NCBI RefSeq assembly: GCF_014779595.1
Contig: NZ_JACXZT010000019.1
Coordinates: forward strand, 1,271,808 to 1,335,807
Direction: 5' to 3'
From: Halomonas sp. ML-15
GTDB taxonomy: Bacteria; Pseudomonadota; Gammaproteobacteria; Pseudomonadales; Halomonadaceae
DNA: 64,000 nt
Each line of letters begins with the position of its first letter. Position 1 is the stretch's first letter. The notes under the pieces are model-generated. The model was not told where the DNA came from. It did not search any database and saw only the letters and a list, made by a program, of their open reading frames with translations. Below, one piece after another: positions 10,687 to 20,395 of this stretch. Position numbers and translations under genes: made by a program.

Positions 10687-11582
10687 TGATGTCGATGTTT
10701 CCAACCCGTCCATGGATCGCCAGCGGCACCGTGGCCATCAGCACACTGGTGGCGGCGACACCACTGGCTGCCGACGACGTCGATGCCACCCTGACCACTC
10801 CCGAGTCTCAGGGCTGTTCGGCGCGCTACACCGAGGTAGCCCATCATCGTCCGGACACCGCTGCCGCCAATCCCAAGCAGGCTGTGCGGCGCGGCTTCGC
10901 GACCAACCGCGACTGGGGCACCGAGCATAACGTCGATATCCTGCCGGCTGGCCAAGAGGGCATCGACGAGCCGGTGCTACGCGTTCACTACCCCGCCGGC
11001 ACGTCCTCCCCCGGCGACGACGACGGGGGCCGCGGCCGGGGCGGTGCCGGCTTCTATACCGAGGACGCCGCTCTGGCCGAGGCCGACCGCGCCTGCCTGC
11101 GCTATCAGGTGCGCTTTGCCGATGGCTTCGACTTCGTGCGCGGCGGCAAGCTCCCGGGGATCTACGGCGGCGAGGGCCCTAGCGGCGGAGAAACCGCCGA
11201 TGGCGAGAACGGCTTCTCGATGCGTTTCATGTGGCGCGAGGAGGGACAGGGCGAGCTCTACGAGTACGTGGTCAATCAGGACGAGGATCATGGCGCCTCG
11301 GTGGGCCGCGGTCTGTGGCACTTCCCCACCGGCCGCTGGGTCACGGTCGAGCAGGAGGTGGTCCTCAACCACCCCGAGCGCGACGACGGCATCGCTCGAG
11401 TGTGGATCGACGGTGAGCCGGTACTCGAGCAGCGCGGCATCGTCTATCGCACCAGCCCGCAGGTCGGCATCGAGGGCATGATGTTCTCGAGCTTCTTCGG
11501 CGGGCACGGCGAAGGTTGGCGCACACCGCATGATCAGTACGCCGACTTCAGTGATTTCCGGCTCTATATCCCAGGTTCATGA
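10686..11582 (+). CDS. Secreted PL14-like polysaccharide lyase
   Basis: This 298-residue protein has a signal peptide (about 1-29, ending ATPLAAD) and a single jelly-roll domain. The motifs GGKLPGIYGG (153-162), FSMRFMW (177-183), GRWVTVEQEVVLN and MFSSFFGG resemble polysaccharide lyase family 14. Characterised PL14 members cleave alginate or glucuronate-containing polymers, so a periplasmic role in trimming the operon's product fits. The start overlaps the end of alg44; ATG codons at 10686, 10689 and 10695 are all possible behind AGGAG. The family call is by motif memory; a glucuronan lyase of another jelly-roll family is the main alternative. Confidence 0.7.
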   Translation: MMSMFPTRPWIASGTVAISTLVAATPLAADDVDATLTTPESQGCSARYTEVAHHRPDTAAANPKQAVRRGFATNRDWGTEHNVDILPAGQEGIDEPVLRVHYPAGTSSPGDDDGGRGRGGAGFYTEDAALAEADRACLRYQVRFADGFDFVRGGKLPGIYGGEGPSGGETADGENGFSMRFMWREEGQGELYEYVVNQDEDHGASVGRGLWHFPTGRWVTVEQEVVLNHPERDDGIARVWIDGEPVLEQRGIVYRTSPQVGIEGMMFSSFFGGHGEGWRTPHDQYADFSDFRLYIPGS

Positions 11583-12835
11583 TGCCCATGATGTCGAATT
11601 CCGCTATACCCTCTTCGCGTCGGCGGACAGCGCTGCGTGGACTGGTTGCCGCGGCACTGCTCGGCGCGGCGTCCAGTGCCGCCGCCTTGACCATTGCCGA
11701 ACGCGAAGCGCTGGATCTCTCCGACTACACCGTCAACGATCCGGAGGCCGGCTACTTCGACGTCGAGGCGCGCATGGCCCTGCTCGACGACACCCATAAC
11801 GCCATGCTGCTGCAAGAGCTCGACGAGCTCGCCACCGGCGTCAGCTGCCGGCAGCTGCTGAGCATTCCTCCGATTACCACGCGCTTGCGGGTACCGGGCT
11901 TCTACCCCAATCCCGAGGAGTGGCGGCTGGCCTCGGAGCCGCTGTTCCAGTTCGAGGACAGCGTATCGCTGCTGGCCGGCAGCTTCGTCGCCACCGGCGA
12001 CGACTACTATGCCGACTGTCTGGTGACTTTCCTCGAGCGCTGGGCGGTCAACGATGCGCTAATGGACTTCCACTATGAATCGATGGAGCCACAAGCGTGG
12101 TTCGCCACCGAATCGATGATCTTCGCCGCGGCCATGGCCTACTCGGTGGTACGTCCTCATGTCGAAGACCGCGAGCAGGAGCAGGCCGATGTCGAGGACT
12201 GGCTAAAACGCCTCAGTGATCGGCATATCGGCATCCCCGGCGAAGAGGGCAACAGTTGCTGCAACAACCACTTCTATCGCCGCGCCCTGTATGCGGCGAT
12301 GGTCGGCGTGCTGCTGGAGGACGACGAGCTGTTCCAGATCGGCGTCAGCGCCGTCTACTCGGCGCTCCATGACCTCACCGAGGACGGCGCCCTGCCGCTG
12401 GAAGTGGCCCGCGGCCGCCGCGCCACGCACTACCAGAACTATGCGCTGCTCTACCTGATTCCGATCATGGAGATCGTCTCCCGTCAGGGCTACGACATCT
12501 ACTCTCTCGAGATCGACGGCCGCGATATCCACGATGCCGTGGACTTCCTCATGCAGGCTATCTACGACCCGGCCAACCTGGGTGAGGACGTCCCCCTCGA
12601 GCAGTTCGGCGGCTTCCTCCAGGACCCTCAGTACTTCGTGTGGATGGAGCTCTACCAGACTCGCTTCGACGATCCGCGTATCGCCGACTTTCTGCCCCGC
12701 CTGAGACCCATCTACAACCGCAGCGCAGGCGGCTACATGACCCTCTATGTGATGCCGCCCGAGGCGCAGCAGCAGGTCATCATCGACGACGATGCCCCCG
12801 CCACCCAAGGCTTCGATGGCCTTGCGGCGCATTGA
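11579..12835 (+). CDS. algL: AlgL-like polysaccharide lyase (PL5)
   Basis: This 418-residue periplasmic protein has an export signal with a run of arginines (SRRRTALRGL, possibly Tat). The alpha/alpha-barrel lyase motifs are clear: NNHFY at 229-233 aligns with the catalytic Asn-His of AlgL, and VARGRRATHYQNYAL at 276-290 with its Arg/His/Tyr cluster. In alginate producers AlgL removes stray polymer from the periplasm. Here the substrate is probably a uronan whose identity is open. NNHFYRR differs from the usual NNHSYW, which may reflect another substrate. The start overlaps the previous stop (ATGA). Confidence 0.85.
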   Translation: MMPMMSNSAIPSSRRRTALRGLVAAALLGAASSAAALTIAEREALDLSDYTVNDPEAGYFDVEARMALLDDTHNAMLLQELDELATGVSCRQLLSIPPITTRLRVPGFYPNPEEWRLASEPLFQFEDSVSLLAGSFVATGDDYYADCLVTFLERWAVNDALMDFHYESMEPQAWFATESMIFAAAMAYSVVRPHVEDREQEQADVEDWLKRLSDRHIGIPGEEGNSCCNNHFYRRALYAAMVGVLLEDDELFQIGVSAVYSALHDLTEDGALPLEVARGRRATHYQNYALLYLIPIMEIVSRQGYDIYSLEIDGRDIHDAVDFLMQAIYDPANLGEDVPLEQFGGFLQDPQYFVWMELYQTRFDDPRIADFLPRLRPIYNRSAGGYMTLYVMPPEAQQQVIIDDDAPATQGFDGLAAH

Positions 12836-12870
12836 ACGTTGTACACCCCCTCAACGGGAAGGAATCCACC

Positions 12871-15405
12871 ATGCCACGACCACACGACACACGCCCCATC
12901 ATCACCCCCTGGCGCCAGCTGCCCGCCTGTGCCGGGCTGGTTCTGCTGGTCGGTATGGCCGGCTGCGCCGGCTCCGGCGGCGCACCACCCGGGGAGAACC
13001 ACGCCACCGCCCTGCCCTCGCAGTACGCTCACTGGTTCGAGGGTAATGTCGAGGCCGATATGAGCGGCGACGACTGGAACCGTATCAACTATGCCCAGCG
13101 TCTGATCGAAGAGGGCGACTACGCCCGCGCCGAGGACCAGCTGCGCCAGATGATCAACCTCGGCTTTCCACCGGCCTCCTACCACCTGGGCCGGATGTAC
13201 GAAAACGGGCTCGGCGTCGAACGCGATACCGCCGAGGCCGCCCGTCTCTATGCCGAGGCGCTGGAGCTGCCCTCGTCATCGCGGGGCCACGCCTCGCTCA
13301 ATCTGGCCAAGCTCTATCTCGAGGGCGACGGCGTGGTACGCAACGACGCCCTGGCCTACTACCTCCTGTGGCAAGCCATCGACGAAGACGTGGAGCGTGA
13401 CGCCGAAATCACCCTGGCGGCGTTGATGGTGGAAGGCGGCGACGGCGTCCAAGCCGATCGCCGCCTGGCCCGTCGCCTCTACCAGCGCGCCGCCGAGCGC
13501 GGTGATCCGCGCGCACAGCTGGCCCTGGCCGAGGCCTATCGCCCCGATGGCTGGCTGGTCGATGACCCCGAACGCTCCGAGCAATATGCCGAGCAGGCCG
13601 CCGCCACGCTTCAGGCCGAGGCCGAAGCCGGCGATACCGGCGCCATGCAGCGCCTGGCACGACTCCATGGCGACGAGGGCCTACTCGACGGCGACCCGCA
13701 GCAGCGCCTCGACTGGCTGCTGGCCGCCGCCGAATCCGGCGAACCCGGCGCCCAGACCCAGGCCGCGCGCCTGCTGCTCGAAGACGGCGATGAGGCCCAG
13801 GCCATCAGCCTGCTGGAGACCGCCGCCGAACAGGGCGATGTCGACGCCATGGCGCTGCTCGGCGACCATCTGCTGGAGCGTTCGGCCCACGACGGCCAGG
13901 GCATCGCCTGGCTCGAACGCGCCGCCGAGCGTGGCTCGGCTGATGCCGCGGTCAGTTTGGCCAGCGCCCACCTCGATGGAGACGGCATTGCCAGCAATCC
14001 GCAGCAGGCCATAGCGCTGCTTGAGCAGGCCGCCGAACAGGACGACGGCTATGCCCTGGCGCTGCTCGGCGAGCTCTATCTCAGCGACGAACACCTGCCT
14101 TCGCAGCCACTGCAGGCCATCGACTACCTGCAGCGCGGCCATGAGCTGGGCCACCCCTACGCCACCATGCAGCTCGGTGAGGTCTATCTCGAGGGGCGCG
14201 GCGTGGCCGGCAACCCTCGCCAGGCCGAGACCCTGCTGCGCGAGTCGGCTAGCCAGGGCCAGGCCAGCGCCAAGCGGCTGCTGGGAGAGGCCTACCTGGA
14301 GGGCGAAACACTCGACTACCATCCGTCGCGCGCTGAGCGACTGCTGCGCGAAGCCGTCGAGGCCGGAGACACTCGCGCCATGACCGTGCTTGGCGAGGCG
14401 TATCTGGAGGGCATCGAGGGCGAATTGCAGCCCGAGTGGGGCATCGATCTGCTCGAGGATGCTGCCCGCCAGGGCGACGACTACGCCATGGTGGTCATGG
14501 GCCGCGCCTATCGCCATGGCGACGGCGTCGAACGCGATCTGCAGCGCTCCGCCTACTGGCTGCAGCAGGCCGAGGACGCCGGTCACGAATCGGCCGGCGA
14601 TGCGCTGATGTACACCCAGCGCGATCTCGGTGCAGCGGGCGATATCGAGGCGCTGGTCCACGCCGCCGAAGAGGGCCACCCGGGCGCCATGGCCGACCTC
14701 GGCCGCGCCTACCTCAATGGCCAAGGCGTAGCCGCCAACGCCGATCAGGCCCGTGCCTGGCTAGAGCGCGCCGATCGCGCCGGCCATCCCGGCGCCGCAG
14801 CGAGCCTCGGCCGCCTGCAGCTTGATGCCGGCGACGAGGCTGGCGCCCGCGACTATCTGGAACGCGCAGTGGCCGGCGGCCATAGCGGCGCCCATGCCGA
14901 TCTCGGTGAGCTGCTGATAGAATCCGGCGACGACCCCGAGCGAGGCATGCAGCTGCTCACCCAGGCCGCGGATGCCGGCCACAGCGGCGCACGCCTCCAC
15001 CTCGCCCAGGCCTATCTGTACGGTGACGACGGTCTGCCGCAGGACACCGAACGCGGCCTCGGCTATCTCCAGGAAGGAGTCGATAATGGCCACCCCGGCG
15101 CCCAGGCAGTGCTGGGCCGGGAGTACCTGCGAGGCGAGGTGCTGGAGTATGACGCCGCGCGCGGCAGCGACCTGCTGTTGGCCGCCGCCGAGCAGGGCCA
15201 TGAGAGTGCCCGCCTGGCACTGGCCGAGGCCTATCTGGCGGCCAACGGTCTGGAGAGTGCCAACAACGAACAGGCGTTGATCTGGCTGGAGGGGGTGATC
15301 GAAGGCGACAGCCAACTGGCCTCCCAGACCCTGCGCCAGTTGCTTACCGAAGACAGCGCCCGAGACGCCATTGGCAGCCGCGACCTGTCGGCGGCACTCG
15401 AGTAG
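12871..15405 (+). CDS. algK: AlgK-like Sel1-repeat outer-membrane lipoprotein
   Basis: This 844-residue lipoprotein has a signal peptide and lipobox LVGMAGC (Cys about residue 31), then almost entirely Sel1-type repeats of about 36 residues, by estimate around twenty. Typical units read LGRMYENGLGVERD or LGEVYLEGRGVAGN. AlgK, the alginate secretion lipoprotein that positions the outer-membrane porin, has the same architecture but is only about half as long. As the last gene of the operon it may organise polymer export. The start at 12871 follows GGGAAGGAA and gives a proper lipoprotein signal. Orthology to AlgK is inferred from context. Confidence 0.72.
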   Translation: MPRPHDTRPIITPWRQLPACAGLVLLVGMAGCAGSGGAPPGENHATALPSQYAHWFEGNVEADMSGDDWNRINYAQRLIEEGDYARAEDQLRQMINLGFPPASYHLGRMYENGLGVERDTAEAARLYAEALELPSSSRGHASLNLAKLYLEGDGVVRNDALAYYLLWQAIDEDVERDAEITLAALMVEGGDGVQADRRLARRLYQRAAERGDPRAQLALAEAYRPDGWLVDDPERSEQYAEQAAATLQAEAEAGDTGAMQRLARLHGDEGLLDGDPQQRLDWLLAAAESGEPGAQTQAARLLLEDGDEAQAISLLETAAEQGDVDAMALLGDHLLERSAHDGQGIAWLERAAERGSADAAVSLASAHLDGDGIASNPQQAIALLEQAAEQDDGYALALLGELYLSDEHLPSQPLQAIDYLQRGHELGHPYATMQLGEVYLEGRGVAGNPRQAETLLRESASQGQASAKRLLGEAYLEGETLDYHPSRAERLLREAVEAGDTRAMTVLGEAYLEGIEGELQPEWGIDLLEDAARQGDDYAMVVMGRAYRHGDGVERDLQRSAYWLQQAEDAGHESAGDALMYTQRDLGAAGDIEALVHAAEEGHPGAMADLGRAYLNGQGVAANADQARAWLERADRAGHPGAAASLGRLQLDAGDEAGARDYLERAVAGGHSGAHADLGELLIESGDDPERGMQLLTQAADAGHSGARLHLAQAYLYGDDGLPQDTERGLGYLQEGVDNGHPGAQAVLGREYLRGEVLEYDAARGSDLLLAAAEQGHESARLALAEAYLAANGLESANNEQALIWLEGVIEGDSQLASQTLRQLLTEDSARDAIGSRDLSAALE

Positions 15406-15445
15406 CCACTCTCTTAGTAGTAGCGAGAATCACCACGCCACTACG

Positions 15446-15475
15446 CAACGAGCCGCCCCTAGGGGCGGCTCGTTG
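15446..15475. terminator. Perfect GC-rich hairpin between convergent operons
   Basis: A 30-base perfect palindrome centred at 15460/15461 (arm CAACGAGCCGCCCCT) lies between the convergent algK-like gene and purA. It lacks a long T-run on either side, so it is a terminator-like bidirectional hairpin and not a textbook intrinsic terminator. Confidence 0.7.
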
Positions 15476-15499
15476 TCTATTGCGCTTTAGCGCCGGCCA

Positions 15500-16840
<1,341 letters not shown>

Positions 16841-16843
16841 TCA

Positions 16844-18025
16844 TCAGCCCAGGGGAGACACCTGCCAGTCGTCGCCGCTGCCGGTCAGCTGGCGGTCGCA
16901 GCGATGCGCCTCGGGGCCGGTACGCTGTCCCGGCAGGGCCACTACCACCCGTTCACCCGCATCGCGCAGTGCGGCCACTCTGGCCGCCTGCTGTTCAGCT
17001 ACCTCGGCCGCCACCCAGATGCCGTCGCAGGCTGGCGCCGAGAGCGCCAGCGAGGCCAGCAACTTGAGGTCCATGGAGAACCCGGTGGCCGGCCGGGCAC
17101 GCCCGAAGGCCCGCCCGGTATCGTCATAGCGCCCGCCCTTGGCCAGCGCCTGACCGTAGCCCGGCACATAGGCGGCGAACATCATGCCGGTGTGATACTG
17201 ATAACCGCGCAGCTCGGCAAGGTCGAAATAGAGCTCGACTTCCGGGTACTCGGCACGCACACCGGCACTCAGCGCGAGCAGCTGATCGAGTGCGGCGTTG
17301 ACCGCAGCGGGCGCCTCGGCGAAGGCGCCACGCGCCGCTTCGAGGACCTCGTCGCCGCCGTGCAGCTCGGACAGCGCCAGGAACATCTCGGCCAGGGTCG
17401 GGTCAGCAACGCACTCCGACACCCTGGCGGCGAGCTCGCCTGGCGACTTGAGGTCGAGCGCCTCATACAGCGCCCGCTCCTGGGTCGCATCGAGTTCAGC
17501 GGCCTGCACCAGACTACGGTAGATGCCGATATGCCCGAGTGCCAGGTGAATTTCACCGGCACCGGCCACTGCCAGGCTCGACAGCGCCAGGCGCAGGATC
17601 TCCAGATCGGCCTCCTGGCCGGCGTGGCCGAACAGCTCGACCCCGACCTGAACCGGGCTGCGCCCACCCTGATGCTGGTCGGCCTTGGCGCGCAGCACAT
17701 TGGTGCAGTAGCACAGCCGAACGGGGCCCTGACGCCGCAGCGAGTGGGCATCCATGCGCGCCACCTGGGGGGTGACGTCGGCGCTTACGCCCATCATCCG
17801 CCCGGTAAGCTGGTCGGTGAGCTTGAAGGTCTGCAGGTCGAGGTCGGTGCCGGTGCCGGTCAACAGCGAGTCGAGAAACTCCACCGGCGGCGGCATCACC
17901 TGATCGTAACCCCAGCGATAATAGAGATCGAGCAGCGCCCGACGCAGCTCTTCCATGCGGGCCGCCTGCGGCGGCAGCACTTCATCCATACCGTCGGGAA
18001 GCAGCCAGCGGTCAGCGATGGTCAT
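16844..18025 (-). CDS. hisZ: ATP phosphoribosyltransferase regulatory subunit HisZ
   Basis: HisZ is a histidyl-tRNA synthetase paralogue with no aminoacylation role that pairs with short-form HisG in the first step of histidine synthesis. The 393-residue protein starts at 18025 (MTIADRWLLPDGMDE); the frame extends nine codons upstream without support. Class II synthetase-like motifs are seen in LLDLYYRWGYDQVMPP and near KGGRYDD. Its place between hflC and purA matches Pseudomonas-type genomes. A short HisG is expected elsewhere in the genome. Confidence 0.93.
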   Translation of the reverse strand: MTIADRWLLPDGMDEVLPPQAARMEELRRALLDLYYRWGYDQVMPPPVEFLDSLLTGTGTDLDLQTFKLTDQLTGRMMGVSADVTPQVARMDAHSLRRQGPVRLCYCTNVLRAKADQHQGGRSPVQVGVELFGHAGQEADLEILRLALSSLAVAGAGEIHLALGHIGIYRSLVQAAELDATQERALYEALDLKSPGELAARVSECVADPTLAEMFLALSELHGGDEVLEAARGAFAEAPAAVNAALDQLLALSAGVRAEYPEVELYFDLAELRGYQYHTGMMFAAYVPGYGQALAKGGRYDDTGRAFGRARPATGFSMDLKLLASLALSAPACDGIWVAAEVAEQQAARVAALRDAGERVVVALPGQRTGPEAHRCDRQLTGSGDDWQVSPLG

Positions 18026-18050
18026 GTGTCCTGTCCTGCCAGAAATGCAC

Positions 18051-18075
18051 AAAAAAACCGGGCCACGCCCGGTTT
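18051..18075 (-). terminator. Intrinsic terminator after hflC
   Basis: A perfect 9-bp stem (AAACCGGGC at 18055-18063 with GCCCGGTTT at 18067-18075, 3-base loop) is followed on the minus strand by a run of seven T, so it is a classic intrinsic terminator for hfq-hflX-hflK-hflC. A second GC hairpin (18096-18115, CCCCGGGGT with ACCCCGGGG) lies between it and the hflC stop. The short distance to hisZ suggests that hisZ-purA has its own promoter or relies on read-through. Confidence 0.85.
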
Positions 18076-18127
18076 GCGGATTCTACCACGTTTGACCCCG
18101 GGGTGAACCCCGGGGCCCGGCCGTTCA

Positions 18128-19015
18128 CTACTCTTCGGCGCCCATTGGATTGGCGCTGTTGAGGTAGCGGAAGAAGTCGCTGGTCGGCTCCAGCACCAGC
18201 ATGTTGCCGTCACCCTCGAAGCTCTCGCGGTAGGCGTTGAGGCTGCGATAGAAGGTGAAGAACTCCATATCCTGCTCATAGGCCTCGGAGAAGATCGCTG
18301 CGGCTTCGGCATCACCCTCACCGCGCAGGGTCTCGGCGCGCTCGGTGGCCTGGGCCAGCAAGACCTGACGGCGACGATCGGCGTTGGCGCGAATCCGCTC
18401 GGCCTCTTCCTGACCCTGGGCACGCCACTCGCGGGCCTCACGCTCACGCTCGGAGCGCATGCGATCGAAGACCGCCGCCGAGACGTCCTCGGGCAGGTCG
18501 ATACGCTTGATACGAATATCGCGGATCGACACCCCTAGCTCCTCGCGCATCAGCGCGTCGAGATCCTCGGCCGGCCCAATCATCAGGTCATCGCGGCGCT
18601 CGGCGATGATCTCCTGCAGATCCAGGCGACCGAACTCGTTACGCAGGCTCTCGTCGACCCGCGGCTGGATCAGGCGCACGGCCTGCATCTCGTCACCGGA
18701 GGTCGCCTCGTAGTAGCGGGTCGGATTGACCACCTGCCACTTGACGTAGGAGTCGACGATTACCGCCTTCTGCTCGAGGGTCAGATAGCGGCTGGTATCG
18801 GTATCCAGCGTCAGCACCCGGGTGTCGAACTTGCGCACCGTCTGGGTGATGGGGATCTTGACGTGAAGACCCGGCTGGATGTTCTCTTCGATGACCTCAC
18901 CGAAGCGCAGCTTGACCGCGCGCTCGGTTTCGTCGACCACATAGAGGCTGTTGCTGGCCAGCCAGGCGGCGGCCGCCAGGCCACCCACGATAAGCAATGA
19001 CTTATTGTTAATCAT
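18128..19015 (-). CDS. hflC: HflC, modulator of FtsH protease
   Basis: HflC is a band-7/SPFH-domain membrane protein that forms the large periplasmic HflKC assembly around FtsH and restrains its proteolysis. The 295-residue protein has one N-terminal membrane helix (about 5-26) followed by the SPFH domain (AVKLRFGEVIEENIQPGLHVK) and a coiled region rich in Glu and Arg. Its start overlaps the hflK stop by four bases, so the two are translationally coupled. Confidence 0.96.
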   Translation of the reverse strand: MINNKSLLIVGGLAAAAWLASNSLYVVDETERAVKLRFGEVIEENIQPGLHVKIPITQTVRKFDTRVLTLDTDTSRYLTLEQKAVIVDSYVKWQVVNPTRYYEATSGDEMQAVRLIQPRVDESLRNEFGRLDLQEIIAERRDDLMIGPAEDLDALMREELGVSIRDIRIKRIDLPEDVSAAVFDRMRSEREREAREWRAQGQEEAERIRANADRRRQVLLAQATERAETLRGEGDAEAAAIFSEAYEQDMEFFTFYRSLNAYRESFEGDGNMLVLEPTSDFFRYLNSANPMGAEE

Positions 19016-20247
19016 TGGCGGCCCTCCCGACGGATACCACTGTTGCTGCTACCACTGCCGCCCTGCTGCTGCTGGCGGAGACGCTCGATCACCTGCGGGT
19101 CGATATCGTCGCTGCTCGACTCGCTGGAACGCTGGCCGCCCTGGCCACTGCTACCGGAGCGCAGCTGGTCGAGGGGCAGATACATCAGCGGACTGCTGTC
19201 GCTGACATCGATCAGCACCTTGTTGGTCTTGCCGAACACTTCGCTGATGGCATCCAGGTAGAGACGCTCACGCATCACCTGCGGCGAGGTCTGGTACTCA
19301 CCCAGCAGCGAGTTGAAGCGGTTGGCCTGACCCTGGGCTTCGGCCACCACCGATTCGCGATAGCCCTGGCCCTGCTCGATCAGGCGCTGTGCCTGACCCT
19401 GCGCGGCCGGGATGATGGCGTTGGCGTAGGCCATGCCTTCGTTGATCGTACGCTGACGATCCTCACGGGCGCGAATCACGTCATCGAAGGCGTCGATGAC
19501 CGGCTGCGGTGCCGACGTCGACTCGATGTTGATGGTCTGCAGACTGATGCCGGTGCCGTAGCTGTCCAGGTAAGACTGCAGTCGACTGGAAACCGAGCTA
19601 CCCAGAATCTCACGACCCGATGTCAGGATGTCGATCATGTCGGTGCCACCGACCACGTGACGCAGCGCCGAGTCCAGGGCGTTCTCGATAGAGAGCTCCG
19701 GGCTACGCACGTTGAGTACGAAGTCGCGCGGGCTGGCGACCTGATACTGAGCCGAGATCTCGACCTCGACGATATTCTCATCGCGGGTCAGCATCGACTG
19801 GGTCTGGGTCAGTGAGCGCACGCGGGTCACGTTGACCATGCGCACGTCATCGATCAACGGCGGATTCCAGTGCAGACCCGGCGTGACCACTTCCTGATAC
19901 TCGCCGAAGCGTAGCACCACACCGCGCTCGGACTGGTCGACCAGGTAGAAACCCGTGGCCGCCCAGATCGCCAGCGCCACCACCACCAGCAGACCCGGCA
20001 GAGCGAAGGTATTGCGCGGCTTACCACCGCCCTTGTTACCCCCGCCGTCGCCGCCGCGCTTGCCGCGACCGCCGCCCAGCATACCGTTGAGCTTGTCCTG
20101 AAACTTCTTCAGCGCCTCATCGAGATCGGGCGGCCCCTGATTGTTGCCGCCACCGCCGCCGTTACCGCCGTTTCCGCCGCCACCGCGCCGGCCACCGCCG
20201 CTCCAGGGGTCGTGCTGTTTGCCACCACCAGGCTCATTCCAAGCCAT
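19012..20247 (-). CDS. hflK: HflK, modulator of FtsH protease
   Basis: HflK is the partner of HflC in the FtsH-regulating membrane complex. The 411-residue protein has a Gly/Asn-rich cytoplasmic N-terminus (first 75 residues), a membrane helix at about 85-105 and the SPFH domain starting near VVLRFGEYQEVVTPGLHW. A low-complexity Ser/Gly/Gln tail ends the protein. Length and composition match other gammaproteobacterial HflK proteins. Confidence 0.96.
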   Translation of the reverse strand: MAWNEPGGGKQHDPWSGGGRRGGGGNGGNGGGGGNNQGPPDLDEALKKFQDKLNGMLGGGRGKRGGDGGGNKGGGKPRNTFALPGLLVVVALAIWAATGFYLVDQSERGVVLRFGEYQEVVTPGLHWNPPLIDDVRMVNVTRVRSLTQTQSMLTRDENIVEVEISAQYQVASPRDFVLNVRSPELSIENALDSALRHVVGGTDMIDILTSGREILGSSVSSRLQSYLDSYGTGISLQTINIESTSAPQPVIDAFDDVIRAREDRQRTINEGMAYANAIIPAAQGQAQRLIEQGQGYRESVVAEAQGQANRFNSLLGEYQTSPQVMRERLYLDAISEVFGKTNKVLIDVSDSSPLMYLPLDQLRSGSSGQGGQRSSESSSDDIDPQVIERLRQQQQGGSGSSNSGIRREGRQ

Positions 20248-20395
20248 ACGTCGTCTCCACTATGCGTTAATCACTTATGCGGTACCGGACACCACTCCCG
20301 TCCGATACGGCAACAGCATTGGTTGCGAAATCACCCGCGTCCCCTTGGCGACGCGCTCGCCACTCAGAGGTGGCAGCCCACCGTAGTGCCAGGCG

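Noticed and set aside
12871-15405. Tandem nucleotide repeat or CRISPR-like array
   Set aside because: The periodicity of about 108 bases is coding Sel1 repeats; units are diverged at the DNA level and there are no constant repeats with unique spacers.
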